Below, in pieces: positions 41,298 through 49,141 of a stretch of 64,000 nt of DNA (positions are counted from its first letter, which is position 1; the number at the start of each line of letters is the position of its first letter). The DNA lies in the NCBI GenBank assembly GCA_017548365.1, contig JAFZAC010000016.1:248001-312000 (forward strand), in the 5' to 3' direction. The notes under the pieces were generated by a model. That model made no database searches and was not told the origin of the DNA. It saw only the letters and a list, made by a program, of their open reading frames with translations. The DNA is from Muribaculaceae bacterium. Lineage in GTDB: Bacteria; Bacteroidota; Bacteroidia; Bacteroidales; Muribaculaceae. The position numbers and the translations under genes were made by a program.

Positions 41298-42428
41298 TCA
41301 ATTTTTATGCCTTAACCCAATCTTGACAGACTCACGCCTTTCATATTCACGCTTATACATCTCCATGTTTTTCGGCACTAGTTGTTGGCAATAACCTGTA
41401 CCCTCTTCATTATACAACTTGCTCAGGTTGAGATAATGCTTGCCGTTGCCACGCTCGATGCTGAACACCTGAGCCTGACGGGCGCGCACCTTGTCGCACT
41501 GCGGACTGTGATTGTTATCACCAGTGCCATTAAGCTCAATGGGCACACCACCAGCCACACTCACACGTGCAGCAAATGTCTCGGCACATGGTGGATAGCC
41601 CAACGCAATCCACATCGTAGTCAACTCTGACATCTCATCTGGAGCAATGCCCTCAATGACAATTGATGCTGTTGAGATGCGGCGTGGAATGAAGTCCTGA
41701 TCCACAATCCACTCATCGCCGCTATGGGTAAAGTCCTTGTTGAGCAAGCTATGATAGAAAGTGCGTGATATTTCCTCGGTAAACACCCACGGAGCAAAAT
41801 CTCCAGCTGCAATGTGTGGAGCAAACAGATATTTCTCGTTTGCCTCTCTCACATATCCCATGCCCTCGTCGGGGCGACCGCTATAGGAATAGTTTGTACG
41901 AGTCAAGACGCCATCGGGAGCATCGGCAAGATCATATCTTTTATAGGTATAATTACCTGTTTCAAAATAAGCGCCATTTCCTTGTGCGTCGATAACGCCA
42001 AAATTGGCCTCCACGCCCAGCGGTTTGGGCAACAGCTGCAGCAATAGCTCAAATTCATCAACTGTGACACAGTGTTCCAGTGCGAGTTTCATCACCACAC
42101 CCTCACGATCCATCTCGCTCTCGGGCACATCGTCGTTATTGAGATTATAGGATGCCGTGTTCATGATAGCGAATCCCATCTCGTTGAATCCTGTCCAAGC
42201 AGCGGTGTCGCAAGGGTCGGTAGCGTCAAAAATCGCCACAAACTCATAACAGTTGTCATGTGCCTTTATTAGTTCTACACGATTGTCGAGGCAACCAGTG
42301 TCGCGGTGTTTCCACAGCAAGGGTCTCCCCGAAACAGTTTTACTGCCTGAGATTATCGCTGATGTACATGCCTCGGCGCCAATGGAACCTATTAACACCA
42401 AAAGCATTATTAATACTTGTTTTTTCAT
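41298..42428 (-). CDS. secreted Ntn hydrolase, C45/acyltransferase-like
   Basis: 376 residues from ATG 42428 (a longer frame to 42464 is upstream of the predicted start point). A signal peptide of about 20 residues is followed at once by EACTSAIISGSKTVSGRPLLWKHRD-like sequence: the Cys after the cut is the expected N-terminal nucleophile, with Arg/Asp (KHRDTG) and Asn residues downstream (GFNEMGFAIMNTAS). This resembles C45-type acyl-CoA:6-APA acyltransferases and relatives of choloylglycine hydrolase. The substrate is an amide of unknown kind. Its own strong promoter lies upstream, divergent from rho. Confidence 0.75.
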   Translation of the reverse strand: MKKQVLIMLLVLIGSIGAEACTSAIISGSKTVSGRPLLWKHRDTGCLDNRVELIKAHDNCYEFVAIFDATDPCDTAAWTGFNEMGFAIMNTASYNLNNDDVPESEMDREGVVMKLALEHCVTVDEFELLLQLLPKPLGVEANFGVIDAQGNGAYFETGNYTYKRYDLADAPDGVLTRTNYSYSGRPDEGMGYVREANEKYLFAPHIAAGDFAPWVFTEEISRTFYHSLLNKDFTHSGDEWIVDQDFIPRRISTASIVIEGIAPDEMSELTTMWIALGYPPCAETFAARVSVAGGVPIELNGTGDNNHSPQCDKVRARQAQVFSIERGNGKHYLNLSKLYNEEGTGYCQQLVPKNMEMYKREYERRESVKIGLRHKN

Positions 42429-42450
42429 GATTTCGTTGATTTTATTGCTC

Positions 42451-42482
42451 CAAAGGTAATACAAAAATGCTTTGCAGACAAA
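42451..42482 (-). promoter_or_regulatory. promoter of the Ntn hydrolase gene
   Basis: TTTG (42482-42479), 20 bases, TACCTTTG (42458-42451) on the minus strand. Confidence 0.78.
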
Positions 42483-42486
42483 AAAA

Positions 42487-42517
42487 TTTGCTAATTAAAA
42501 TAAAATTACTACCTTTG
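42487..42517 (+). promoter_or_regulatory. promoter of rho
   Basis: TTTG (42487-42490), 19 bases, TACCTTTG (42510-42517), perfect consensus. It is back-to-back with the promoter of the Ntn hydrolase gene, only 4 bases apart. Confidence 0.8.
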
Positions 42518-42524
42518 CAGTGTT

Positions 42525-42740
42525 ATTAAGCACACAGCAAGCTAAAATCAACAAAAAACAATTAAGAAACAATCCTTTGTGTGCTTTTATTCCACTTTAT
42601 AATTTTTTTCTCGATAATCTTTTTAACCTAGTGATGCAGCGCCGCAAAGCGTGCTTTTATGCATGCTGCAGCTTGAGTAAATGATGTAATTGCTGCATCG
42701 ACCTGTTGAAATTTCCACGATTATTATTTTTTCAAAGCTT
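42525..42740 (+). promoter_or_regulatory. long structured 5' leader of rho with competing helices
   Basis: About 215 bases between the predicted start point and the rho ATG. Pairings seen: AAGCACACA (42528-42536) with TGTGTGCTT (42578-42586), followed by T-rich sequence to 42610; and GATGCAGC (42633-42640), which can pair either with GCTGCATC (42692-42699, 8 bp perfect) or with GCTGCA (42665-42670). The two pairings exclude each other. No protein gene fits here. In E. coli rho is autoregulated by termination in its leader; a similar role is inferred. Confidence 0.55.
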
Positions 42741-44963
42741 ATGTATAATATTGACGAACTCAGTTCTATGAACGAAGCCGAATTGAAAGATTTGGCAAAA
42801 TCTATGGGTTTGAAGAAGGTCAACAGTGCAAGCAAGGACGACCTGGTATATCAAATTATTGACCAGCAGGCTATAGACGCAGCCAGCAATGCACCTGAAC
42901 AACCTAAGCGTCGTCGCAGTCGCACTAAGAAAGAGACTAAAGCGACCACCGAAACCCAAAAGACCAGAAAAACAAAAGAGAAGAATGACGACAGTAAAGC
43001 TGTAAAAGAAACAGCCGAAGCCAAAGAGTCGAAAAAAACAAAAAAGAAAGAGTCTGAACCCGAAGAGGTAAAGCCCGAAGAGGAGGCTACTCCCAAGAAA
43101 AAACGCGGACGTCCACGTAAGAGCGAGCAGAAATCCATTCCTCAGCAAGGACAACTTCCAGGACTTGAGGAACCTCTTGCCGAAGCATCGAAACAGGCCG
43201 CTGAGGAGGAAAATGACGCCAAAGTCGAGACTCCTAAACGCGCTCGCCGAGAGCGTATAGAACGCAATGTCGTCGAGGAAACAGCTCCTGCTGTCCAACC
43301 CGAAAGCATTACAGAGCAACCCTCGGGCGAGTACACACAAGACTCTCATAACACTGAAAACAACTATACTGAACCAGAGCCCATCCAGGATCCTGTTGAA
43401 AATATGCCAGCTGACGGCTATCCCGAACCCGAAAGTGAATACTTTGTCCCCGAAGAAGAGATGATTGAGCAGCAAGAGTCTTCACGTTTCGATCCAAACC
43501 AGGACGACTTCATGAGTCTCTTCAACACCAATCCAAATGCTACAATTGGCAAGAAGCAGAAACGTGGCTCAGCCGACAATCAGAACGAGGGTGGTAATTT
43601 CTTTGGCAATGGTCCCATAACTTTCAAACCACGCTCTCAAGCCGAGCGCGAAGAAGCTGCCCGCCGTGCCGAAGAACGCCGTCGCATTGCTGCCGAAGAG
43701 GCTGCCAAGGCTCCCATCATCATTCAAGAACCAAAAGCCGAGAAAGAGCAGCAGCCCAACAAGCAGCAAAAGAAGAAAAAAGGCAAAAACCAGCAGTCAC
43801 AGCAACCCGAATCTTCACTCCCATACGCTAAAGTGACTTACAATTTCGACGGTATCCTCAACGGAATGGGAGTTCTTGAGGTAATGCCCGATGGATATGG
43901 TTTCTTGCGCTCGAGCGATTACAACTACCTGACATCTCCCGACGACATCTACGTGCCTCAGGCACAAATCAAGAACCTGGGTCTCAAGACTGGAGATGTT
44001 GTGGAATGTACCATCCGTCCTCCAAAAGAAGGCGAAAAGTATTTCCCACTGGTTGATGTTCGCCTCATCAACGGCCGCACTCCCGAGTTTGTGCGCGACC
44101 GCATCCCATTTGAGCATCTTGTACCATTGTTCCCTAACGAGAAGTTTGACCTGGTGAACCACACCCACCCCAACATCTCGACACGCATCGTGGACATGTT
44201 CTCGCCCATTGGCAAGGGACAGCGTGGTCTCATTGTCGCTCCTCCCAAGACTGGTAAGACTGTACTTCTTAAAGATATAGCAAATTCCATCTCGGAAAAC
44301 CACCCCGACACCTATATGATAATCCTGCTCATCGATGAGCGTCCTGAGGAGGTTACCGACATGGCACGCAGCGTTAACGCCGAGGTAATTGCCTCGACCT
44401 TTGACGAGCCAGCCGACCGTCACGTGAAGATTGCCGACCTAGTTCTCCAGAAGGCAAAGCGCATGGTGGAATGTGGACATGATGTTGTGATTCTGCTCGA
44501 TTCCATCACTCGTCTGGCACGCGCCTATAACACCATTGCTCCTGCCAGCGGCAAAATTTTGAGTGGTGGTGTAGATGCTAATGCATTGCAGCGCCCCAAG
44601 CGTTTCTTTGGTGCTGCCCGCAATATCGAGAACGGCGGCAGCCTCACCATCATTGCTACAGCTCTTATCGAGACCGGCTCTAAGATGGACGAGGTAATCT
44701 TCGAGGAGTTCAAGGGCACAGGTAACATGGAGCTTCAGCTCGACCGCAAGCTCAGCAACAAGCGAGTGTTCCCCGCTGTCGACATCATGGCATCGAGTAC
44801 TCGCCGCGACGACCTCTTGCTCAAGCAGGACACACTCAACCGCATGTGGATATTGCGCCGATTCTTGAGCGACCGCAACTCCATCGAAGCGATGGAATTC
44901 ATCAAGGACCGCATGGAGCGCACACGCAGCAACGAGGAACTACTGCTTACTATGAACGACTAA
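42741..44963 (+). CDS. rho: transcription termination factor Rho with long disordered insertion
   Basis: 740 residues from ATG 42741, against about 420 in E. coli. Residues 1-45 are the N-terminal helical (SAP-like) part ([19 protein letters not shown]). Residues about 48-365 are a low-complexity charged region rich in Lys, Glu, Pro and Gln. Then comes the cold-shock RNA-binding domain ([15 protein letters not shown]) and the hexameric RecA-type ATPase with P-loop [19 protein letters not shown] and [10 protein letters not shown]. The Rho of Bacteroides thetaiotaomicron has a similar disordered region reported to drive condensate formation. Start chosen because an upstream ATG (42690) gives an unrelated lead and lies inside the leader pairing region. 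Confidence 0.95.
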   Translation: MYNIDELSSMNEAELKDLAKSMGLKKVNSASKDDLVYQIIDQQAIDAASNAPEQPKRRRSRTKKETKATTETQKTRKTKEKNDDSKAVKETAEAKESKKTKKKESEPEEVKPEEEATPKKKRGRPRKSEQKSIPQQGQLPGLEEPLAEASKQAAEEENDAKVETPKRARRERIERNVVEETAPAVQPESITEQPSGEYTQDSHNTENNYTEPEPIQDPVENMPADGYPEPESEYFVPEEEMIEQQESSRFDPNQDDFMSLFNTNPNATIGKKQKRGSADNQNEGGNFFGNGPITFKPRSQAEREEAARRAEERRRIAAEEAAKAPIIIQEPKAEKEQQPNKQQKKKKGKNQQSQQPESSLPYAKVTYNFDGILNGMGVLEVMPDGYGFLRSSDYNYLTSPDDIYVPQAQIKNLGLKTGDVVECTIRPPKEGEKYFPLVDVRLINGRTPEFVRDRIPFEHLVPLFPNEKFDLVNHTHPNISTRIVDMFSPIGKGQRGLIVAPPKTGKTVLLKDIANSISENHPDTYMIILLIDERPEEVTDMARSVNAEVIASTFDEPADRHVKIADLVLQKAKRMVECGHDVVILLDSITRLARAYNTIAPASGKILSGGVDANALQRPKRFFGAARNIENGGSLTIIATALIETGSKMDEVIFEEFKGTGNMELQLDRKLSNKRVFPAVDIMASSTRRDDLLLKQDTLNRMWILRRFLSDRNSIEAMEFIKDRMERTRSNEELLLTMND

Positions 44964-45007
44964 CCGCAGTTGTTCAGTTTTATCGAGCAATTAATACTTT
45001 TAACGTC

Positions 45008-45050
45008 ATAATAGACCAAAAGCGCCTAGCTGGCGCTTTTGGTCTATTAT
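45008..45050. terminator. long perfect hairpin between rho and the second LRR gene
   Basis: A 19-bp perfect stem (core ATAGACCAAAAGCGCC) with loop TAGCT, between two convergent genes. It ends 15 bases before the stop codon of the minus-strand LRR gene, the same layout as at 19992-20034. Confidence 0.82.
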
Positions 45051-45065
45051 GCATTAGGTTGTACT

Positions 45066-47531
45066 TTAATTACCAAGCAGCAGATTATAAATAATCGTGA
45101 TATCCACCGAAGTTATGATACCGTCGCCATCCTGGTCACCGTTTACTATATTACTAGAGTCGCCGTTAAGCAGGTAGTTATAGAGAGCTGTAACATCAAC
45201 ACTCGAAACCAAGCCGTCACCGTTCACATCGCCAGGAATGCTAGTGACAATATCAACCCATGTGCCATTCGTATACTTCTGTGGTTTCCAGCGCTTGGCG
45301 CAAGCAGACCTTACCTGAGTATCAGTAAGGCTGACGTTGTTTTCGACGTAAGAGCCCGAGGAATAGCCTGGATAGATATATCGTAAAACACCTTGACTTC
45401 CGGCAGGTATGGTACACAGGCTGTTGATAAGCGTATTGGCCCCTGCTGCATTGATTTGATTCAAACAGCATTGAATGGTGCGTAATGCATTGCAGCCCTG
45501 AACCGAGAGAGAAGTGAGCTTGTTGCTTTCAAGCATTAAGTAGTTTAATGACGAGCAACCCTGGACATTAAGTGAGGTCAACTGGTTGTAATGGGCTTCT
45601 AATCTAGTGAGTTTTGTTTTATTTGACACATCCAAAGAACCAATCTTGTTTACACTGCAGTTAAGTTCTGTCAAGTCGCTCAGGCTGCTCACGTTGAGCG
45701 AGGTGAGCTGGTTGTTATTGCATTTGAAATACTTAATCGCGTTGCTGCCACCAAAGTAGAAACCGCTGCTGGAGTTTCCAGAAGTTAAAACATTATTGTT
45801 GCAGATGAGTGTTGTCAGTGCAAGGCAATTCCCTACCGAAAAGCTTCTCAATGCGCTGTTGCTTGTAACTGTCACCGTAGTAAGGTTCGGGTTGTCGGCA
45901 AGGCCTAATGCCCACAGCTTGGTGAAGTTCTGAGCTGTAAACGATGTGAGTTTATTGTCGTTAAGCCCCAAGAGTTCAAGAGTGGATTTATTGCCGTTGC
46001 TGAAACTTGCCACCGACGAAATCTGATTATGACTTGCATAGACGGTCTTAAGTGCAGTGTTGTATGCAATAGAGAGCGATGTAAGATTATTGTGTTCGCA
46101 GTTGAGGTAATTAAGTGACGAGCAGTCGGAGAGACTAAGCGAGGTGAGTTGGTTGTAATTACAATGTAACTCAGTCAAAGAAGTGCAATAGCCCGTATTG
46201 CCTAAATAGCTGAGTTCATTGTTGTTACAGTATAATTTTTGTAAACTTGCGCAATTGGTCAGATACAGACCTGTAAGTTTGTTGTTAGAACATTTAAGAT
46301 AGGTCATTGCAGAGCATCCCTCAACCCCAAGCGAAGTGAGTACGTTAGAAGAGCAGTCAACTGATGGTAATGATGTGTTACCACTTAAATCTAGCTTCTT
46401 TAGGAAATTATAGCCTGTTAAGACGACCGAAGATGAGATTTTGTTGTTCCTGAGGTCAAGGATTTCAAGCGAATTAGGTGGATTGTTTATACTGGTTATG
46501 AGGTTGTCGGCCAAATACAATTCTTTAAGACCATAGTAAAACGTGGGTATGTTGGTCAGAACGTTGTTGTTGCATTCCAATATGGTCAGATTTGGAAAAT
46601 TCAGAATGCCTTCAAGGTTTGAAATTCCCTTATCGGAGAGGTAGAGTTGTTTTCGCGAATTGCATTCAGTGCTTGTCATATATCCCTTTGGGTAGAGATA
46701 CAGTAATGCGTTGCGGAAATTGGCATCAGGGAAATAAGACGCATTTAAAATTGCTTTATAGTTGTCGCTGATATAGATATCTGTGTTTCTTACAGGCTCC
46801 CCCGACGATGTGTAGATGGTGGTTCTAGCAGTGGTATTTACGTAAGCCCCATACGGTTCAAGGATTGCAGGGGCACCATTGGCCGGGGATATCATATTCT
46901 GTAAGATACAGTTATAAACCTGCTGCTTCACGCCGTTATAATACAAACGCAAATCGGTACCTGCGTGGAAAGTGTTAATCAGCATTTCCATTGCATAGTA
47001 GTTATAGCTCTTAGCAGTGACATGGGCACCGTCATAAATGGCTTCGGTGGCATCACTGCCTTTAATACAGGCGTTTGTGCTACCGTTCGTGGTCTTGAAA
47101 TTGATGTTTCCGCTACCCTTGAACCAGACTTGGATGTTCCCAAGATATAGCGCGCTTCCCGTGCCGCTGGTCACGTTGACTGTGGCTCCGCTGTAGACAT
47201 TAAGCGCAGTGCTCTTGTCAAGCTTGATGCCATGTGCTTTGGTTGATGTTAGGTTACAGGTGCCATAGAATATAACTGTCAATCCATCGCAACTGCGATT
47301 GTGCAAAGCAAAGTCACTACTCGTTGTACGTGTGATTGTGACATTTGTGAGTCTTAGAATCTTATTGTAACTATCATATTCCACCGTACCGCCAGTGATG
47401 TTGCCTCCAGTAACATTACTGCAGTTGCTACTTGAGACTTCCACGCCACCCACGTTGATACCGTAATTCTCGGCGTTAGCCATTATGGCGCACAAGGCTA
47501 TCGCCATCAGTAAGAGTAAGTTTTTTTTCAT
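45066..47531 (-). CDS. large secreted LRR protein (internalin-like repeats) with dockerin-like C-terminus
   Basis: 821 residues with a signal peptide (MKKNLLLLMAIALCAIMANA). The N-terminal 200 residues resemble those of the protein at 20049-22547 (both open YGI.V.G...SS and carry a beta-solenoid-like Ser/Thr/Gly run). The middle has about twenty repeats of the type LTELNCSVNKIGSLDVSNKT and LKCSNNKLTGLYLTNCASL, with an invariant Cys/Asn ladder like internalin-type LRRs, not the BspA type. The C-terminal 55 residues, with DVNGDGLVSSVD and DQDGDGIITSVD, differ at only two positions from the other protein. Likely surface-exposed binding protein. Confidence 0.85.
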   Translation of the reverse strand: MKKNLLLLMAIALCAIMANAENYGINVGGVEVSSSNCSNVTGGNITGGTVEYDSYNKILRLTNVTITRTTSSDFALHNRSCDGLTVIFYGTCNLTSTKAHGIKLDKSTALNVYSGATVNVTSGTGSALYLGNIQVWFKGSGNINFKTTNGSTNACIKGSDATEAIYDGAHVTAKSYNYYAMEMLINTFHAGTDLRLYYNGVKQQVYNCILQNMISPANGAPAILEPYGAYVNTTARTTIYTSSGEPVRNTDIYISDNYKAILNASYFPDANFRNALLYLYPKGYMTSTECNSRKQLYLSDKGISNLEGILNFPNLTILECNNNVLTNIPTFYYGLKELYLADNLITSINNPPNSLEILDLRNNKISSSVVLTGYNFLKKLDLSGNTSLPSVDCSSNVLTSLGVEGCSAMTYLKCSNNKLTGLYLTNCASLQKLYCNNNELSYLGNTGYCTSLTELHCNYNQLTSLSLSDCSSLNYLNCEHNNLTSLSIAYNTALKTVYASHNQISSVASFSNGNKSTLELLGLNDNKLTSFTAQNFTKLWALGLADNPNLTTVTVTSNSALRSFSVGNCLALTTLICNNNVLTSGNSSSGFYFGGSNAIKYFKCNNNQLTSLNVSSLSDLTELNCSVNKIGSLDVSNKTKLTRLEAHYNQLTSLNVQGCSSLNYLMLESNKLTSLSVQGCNALRTIQCCLNQINAAGANTLINSLCTIPAGSQGVLRYIYPGYSSGSYVENNVSLTDTQVRSACAKRWKPQKYTNGTWVDIVTSIPGDVNGDGLVSSVDVTALYNYLLNGDSSNIVNGDQDGDGIITSVDITIIYNLLLGN

Positions 47532-47626
47532 AATTTGTTAAATGTCTATGTTGTTAATATTTAATGTTTTAACGTTAAGCAGAAATAAATATGATTATCA
47601 TGTTCTATAATTATAGACGCAATTCA

Positions 47627-47658
47627 CAAAATTACAAAAAACAATTAAATATACCAAA
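47627..47658 (-). promoter_or_regulatory. promoter of the second LRR gene
   Basis: TTTG (47658-47655), 20 bases, TAATTTTG (47634-47627) on the minus strand; leader about 90 bases. Confidence 0.7.
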
Positions 47659-47691
47659 TTATCATCGACACAATCCTAATATGGAAAACTA

Positions 47692-48024
47692 TCAACGCTG
47701 GTAGTGAGGCATTTCATCAGGAACCACCATAGATATTTCTACCATGCCAGCGACTTTACCATCAACTTTCCAAGGAGTTTGGTAAATCATTTTACGCTGT
47801 CCGTTCTTGGTTATGGTGTAGACATTGATAGTATCGGTTTCCATCATGTGCCTAATCATTTGCTGCGAGTGTTCTTTGTGGCAAGGAAAGAGGTTCTGCC
47901 CTATCATCGACTTGCCGTCCTTGTTAAACGTTTCGCGCGATTTCTCGTTCATGTAAATCACTGTGCCTTCAGTATCACAAACCGTAACAGCACAATGCAG
48001 TTGTTCGGCCCAATCTAGTTCCAT
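47692..48024 (-). CDS. single PAS-domain protein
   Basis: 110 residues and essentially one PAS fold: LHCAVTVCDTEGTVIYMNEKSRE, then the helical core MIGQNLFPCHKEHSQQ and a closing sheet KMIYQTPWKVDGKVAGMVEIS. No kinase, HTH or other output domain. Stand-alone PAS proteins bind a small molecule or heme or pair with other proteins; the ligand is unknown. His49 within PCHKEHS is a possible ligand, which is speculative. It lies 6 bases after the amidotransferase-fold gene, so the two are co-transcribed. Confidence 0.8.
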   Translation of the reverse strand: MELDWAEQLHCAVTVCDTEGTVIYMNEKSRETFNKDGKSMIGQNLFPCHKEHSQQMIRHMMETDTINVYTITKNGQRKMIYQTPWKVDGKVAGMVEISMVVPDEMPHYQR

Positions 48025-48030
48025 AGTTTG

Positions 48031-48993
48031 TTAATTTTTATGGTGTTTTATACAATAGTTTATCAATTCTCTAAAATAGTTTACACCCTCATAGAGCTGC
48101 ATAAAATTTTGTGCGCTGGGCTCATCAGCAAGATGTTGTCGAACCGCTTCCTCGGGATGGAACTGTACACCCAAGGCAAATGTTTTGTCGGTGCGTTCTA
48201 TCGCTTCTATGACGTCGTAGCCCTGAGTCGGCGTCACACCAGTTACTTTGAGAGCCGTACCTTGTACGCTTCTCACCACCTGGTGGTGCCAAGATGGCAC
48301 ATTTTTGATGGTATCGGTTTTAGCGATGGCATATAGGAACGAAGACTCATCGACAACCACCACATCGTGAGGAGTGTAGTGTCGATTGCCGTTCTCGTCA
48401 CGCAACGAGCGATGCGTGTTGTTATATTCCACACATTGAGCGCCATAATAGGTTCCCAAGTCCTGAATCATTGAAGCCCCCGACACTACTGCGAGCATCT
48501 GCATGCCTCGGCACAGCCCCAGAACTGGGATATCATTATCAAGGCAATAGGCCATAGTGAGATATTCCGACACATCGCGCGTGGCATCACACACCTCGCC
48601 ACCCCATTCTTCTGGCTCGCGAAACAGCGTTGAACTTATATCGCCGCCGCCCAAAAAGACCACGGCATCTATGCCTTGCATTATCGAGTCAATTTTTGTG
48701 TCACGATATGTGTTTCGCTTTACCATGTCGGCATTCTCTTGAAGCAACACTCCATCGGCATCTAAATACCCTGATGATATTTTATCACTTTCATATTCAA
48801 AGCCTTCAAAGCGCATCTGAGGCAAGACAACAGCCTCGGCGCCAGCCAACTCAATAGAGCGCACCACACGGTCGTAAGTTCCGATATTTGGTTGCCAAGC
48901 TAAGCCAACGCGAACGACGTCACCCTGTGCCTGTGCTGCCACACCAAAGCATAGCCATAGCAGCACCAGCATTTTAATCCGTAGTATTTTCAT
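48031..48993 (-). CDS. secreted class I glutamine-amidotransferase-fold hydrolase (peptidase C26-like)
   Basis: 320 residues from ATG 48993 (an upstream in-frame TTG is not needed). It has a signal peptide (MKILRIKMLVLLWLCFGVAAQAQG), unusual for this fold. The triad is visible: nucleophile Cys in LGLCRGMQMLAV, His/Glu in ALGVQFHPEEAV, and an oxyanion-type GGGDIS. The family includes gamma-glutamyl-GABA hydrolase (PuuD). A periplasmic gamma-glutamyl hydrolase is the best guess. The following PAS gene overlaps its transcript. Confidence 0.83.
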   Translation of the reverse strand: MKILRIKMLVLLWLCFGVAAQAQGDVVRVGLAWQPNIGTYDRVVRSIELAGAEAVVLPQMRFEGFEYESDKISSGYLDADGVLLQENADMVKRNTYRDTKIDSIMQGIDAVVFLGGGDISSTLFREPEEWGGEVCDATRDVSEYLTMAYCLDNDIPVLGLCRGMQMLAVVSGASMIQDLGTYYGAQCVEYNNTHRSLRDENGNRHYTPHDVVVVDESSFLYAIAKTDTIKNVPSWHHQVVRSVQGTALKVTGVTPTQGYDVIEAIERTDKTFALGVQFHPEEAVRQHLADEPSAQNFMQLYEGVNYFRELINYCIKHHKN

Positions 48994-49097
48994 CACATAC
49001 AATTAATTTTGTGCGAAAATAGTTATAATTGCATTCATATCAAAAAAAAACTGTTTAAAAAGCGAAGGCAAAAATCATTCTTTTGCATAAAATCTAT

Positions 49098-49105
49098 TAT
49101 ATTTG
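49098..49105 (+). promoter_or_regulatory. -7 box of the PKD-domain gene
   Basis: TATATTTG, 36 bases before the ATG at 49142; no good -33 element. Confidence 0.5.
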
Positions 49106-49141
49106 CAGAAAAATTCAGTGATTAAACCAATTAAAATGCTT

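Noticed and set aside
42732..43475. 247-codon minus-strand frame opposite rho, rich in Leu, Phe and Ser
   Set aside because: It is the antisense image of the Lys/Glu-rich Rho insertion; no start signal or promoter fits.
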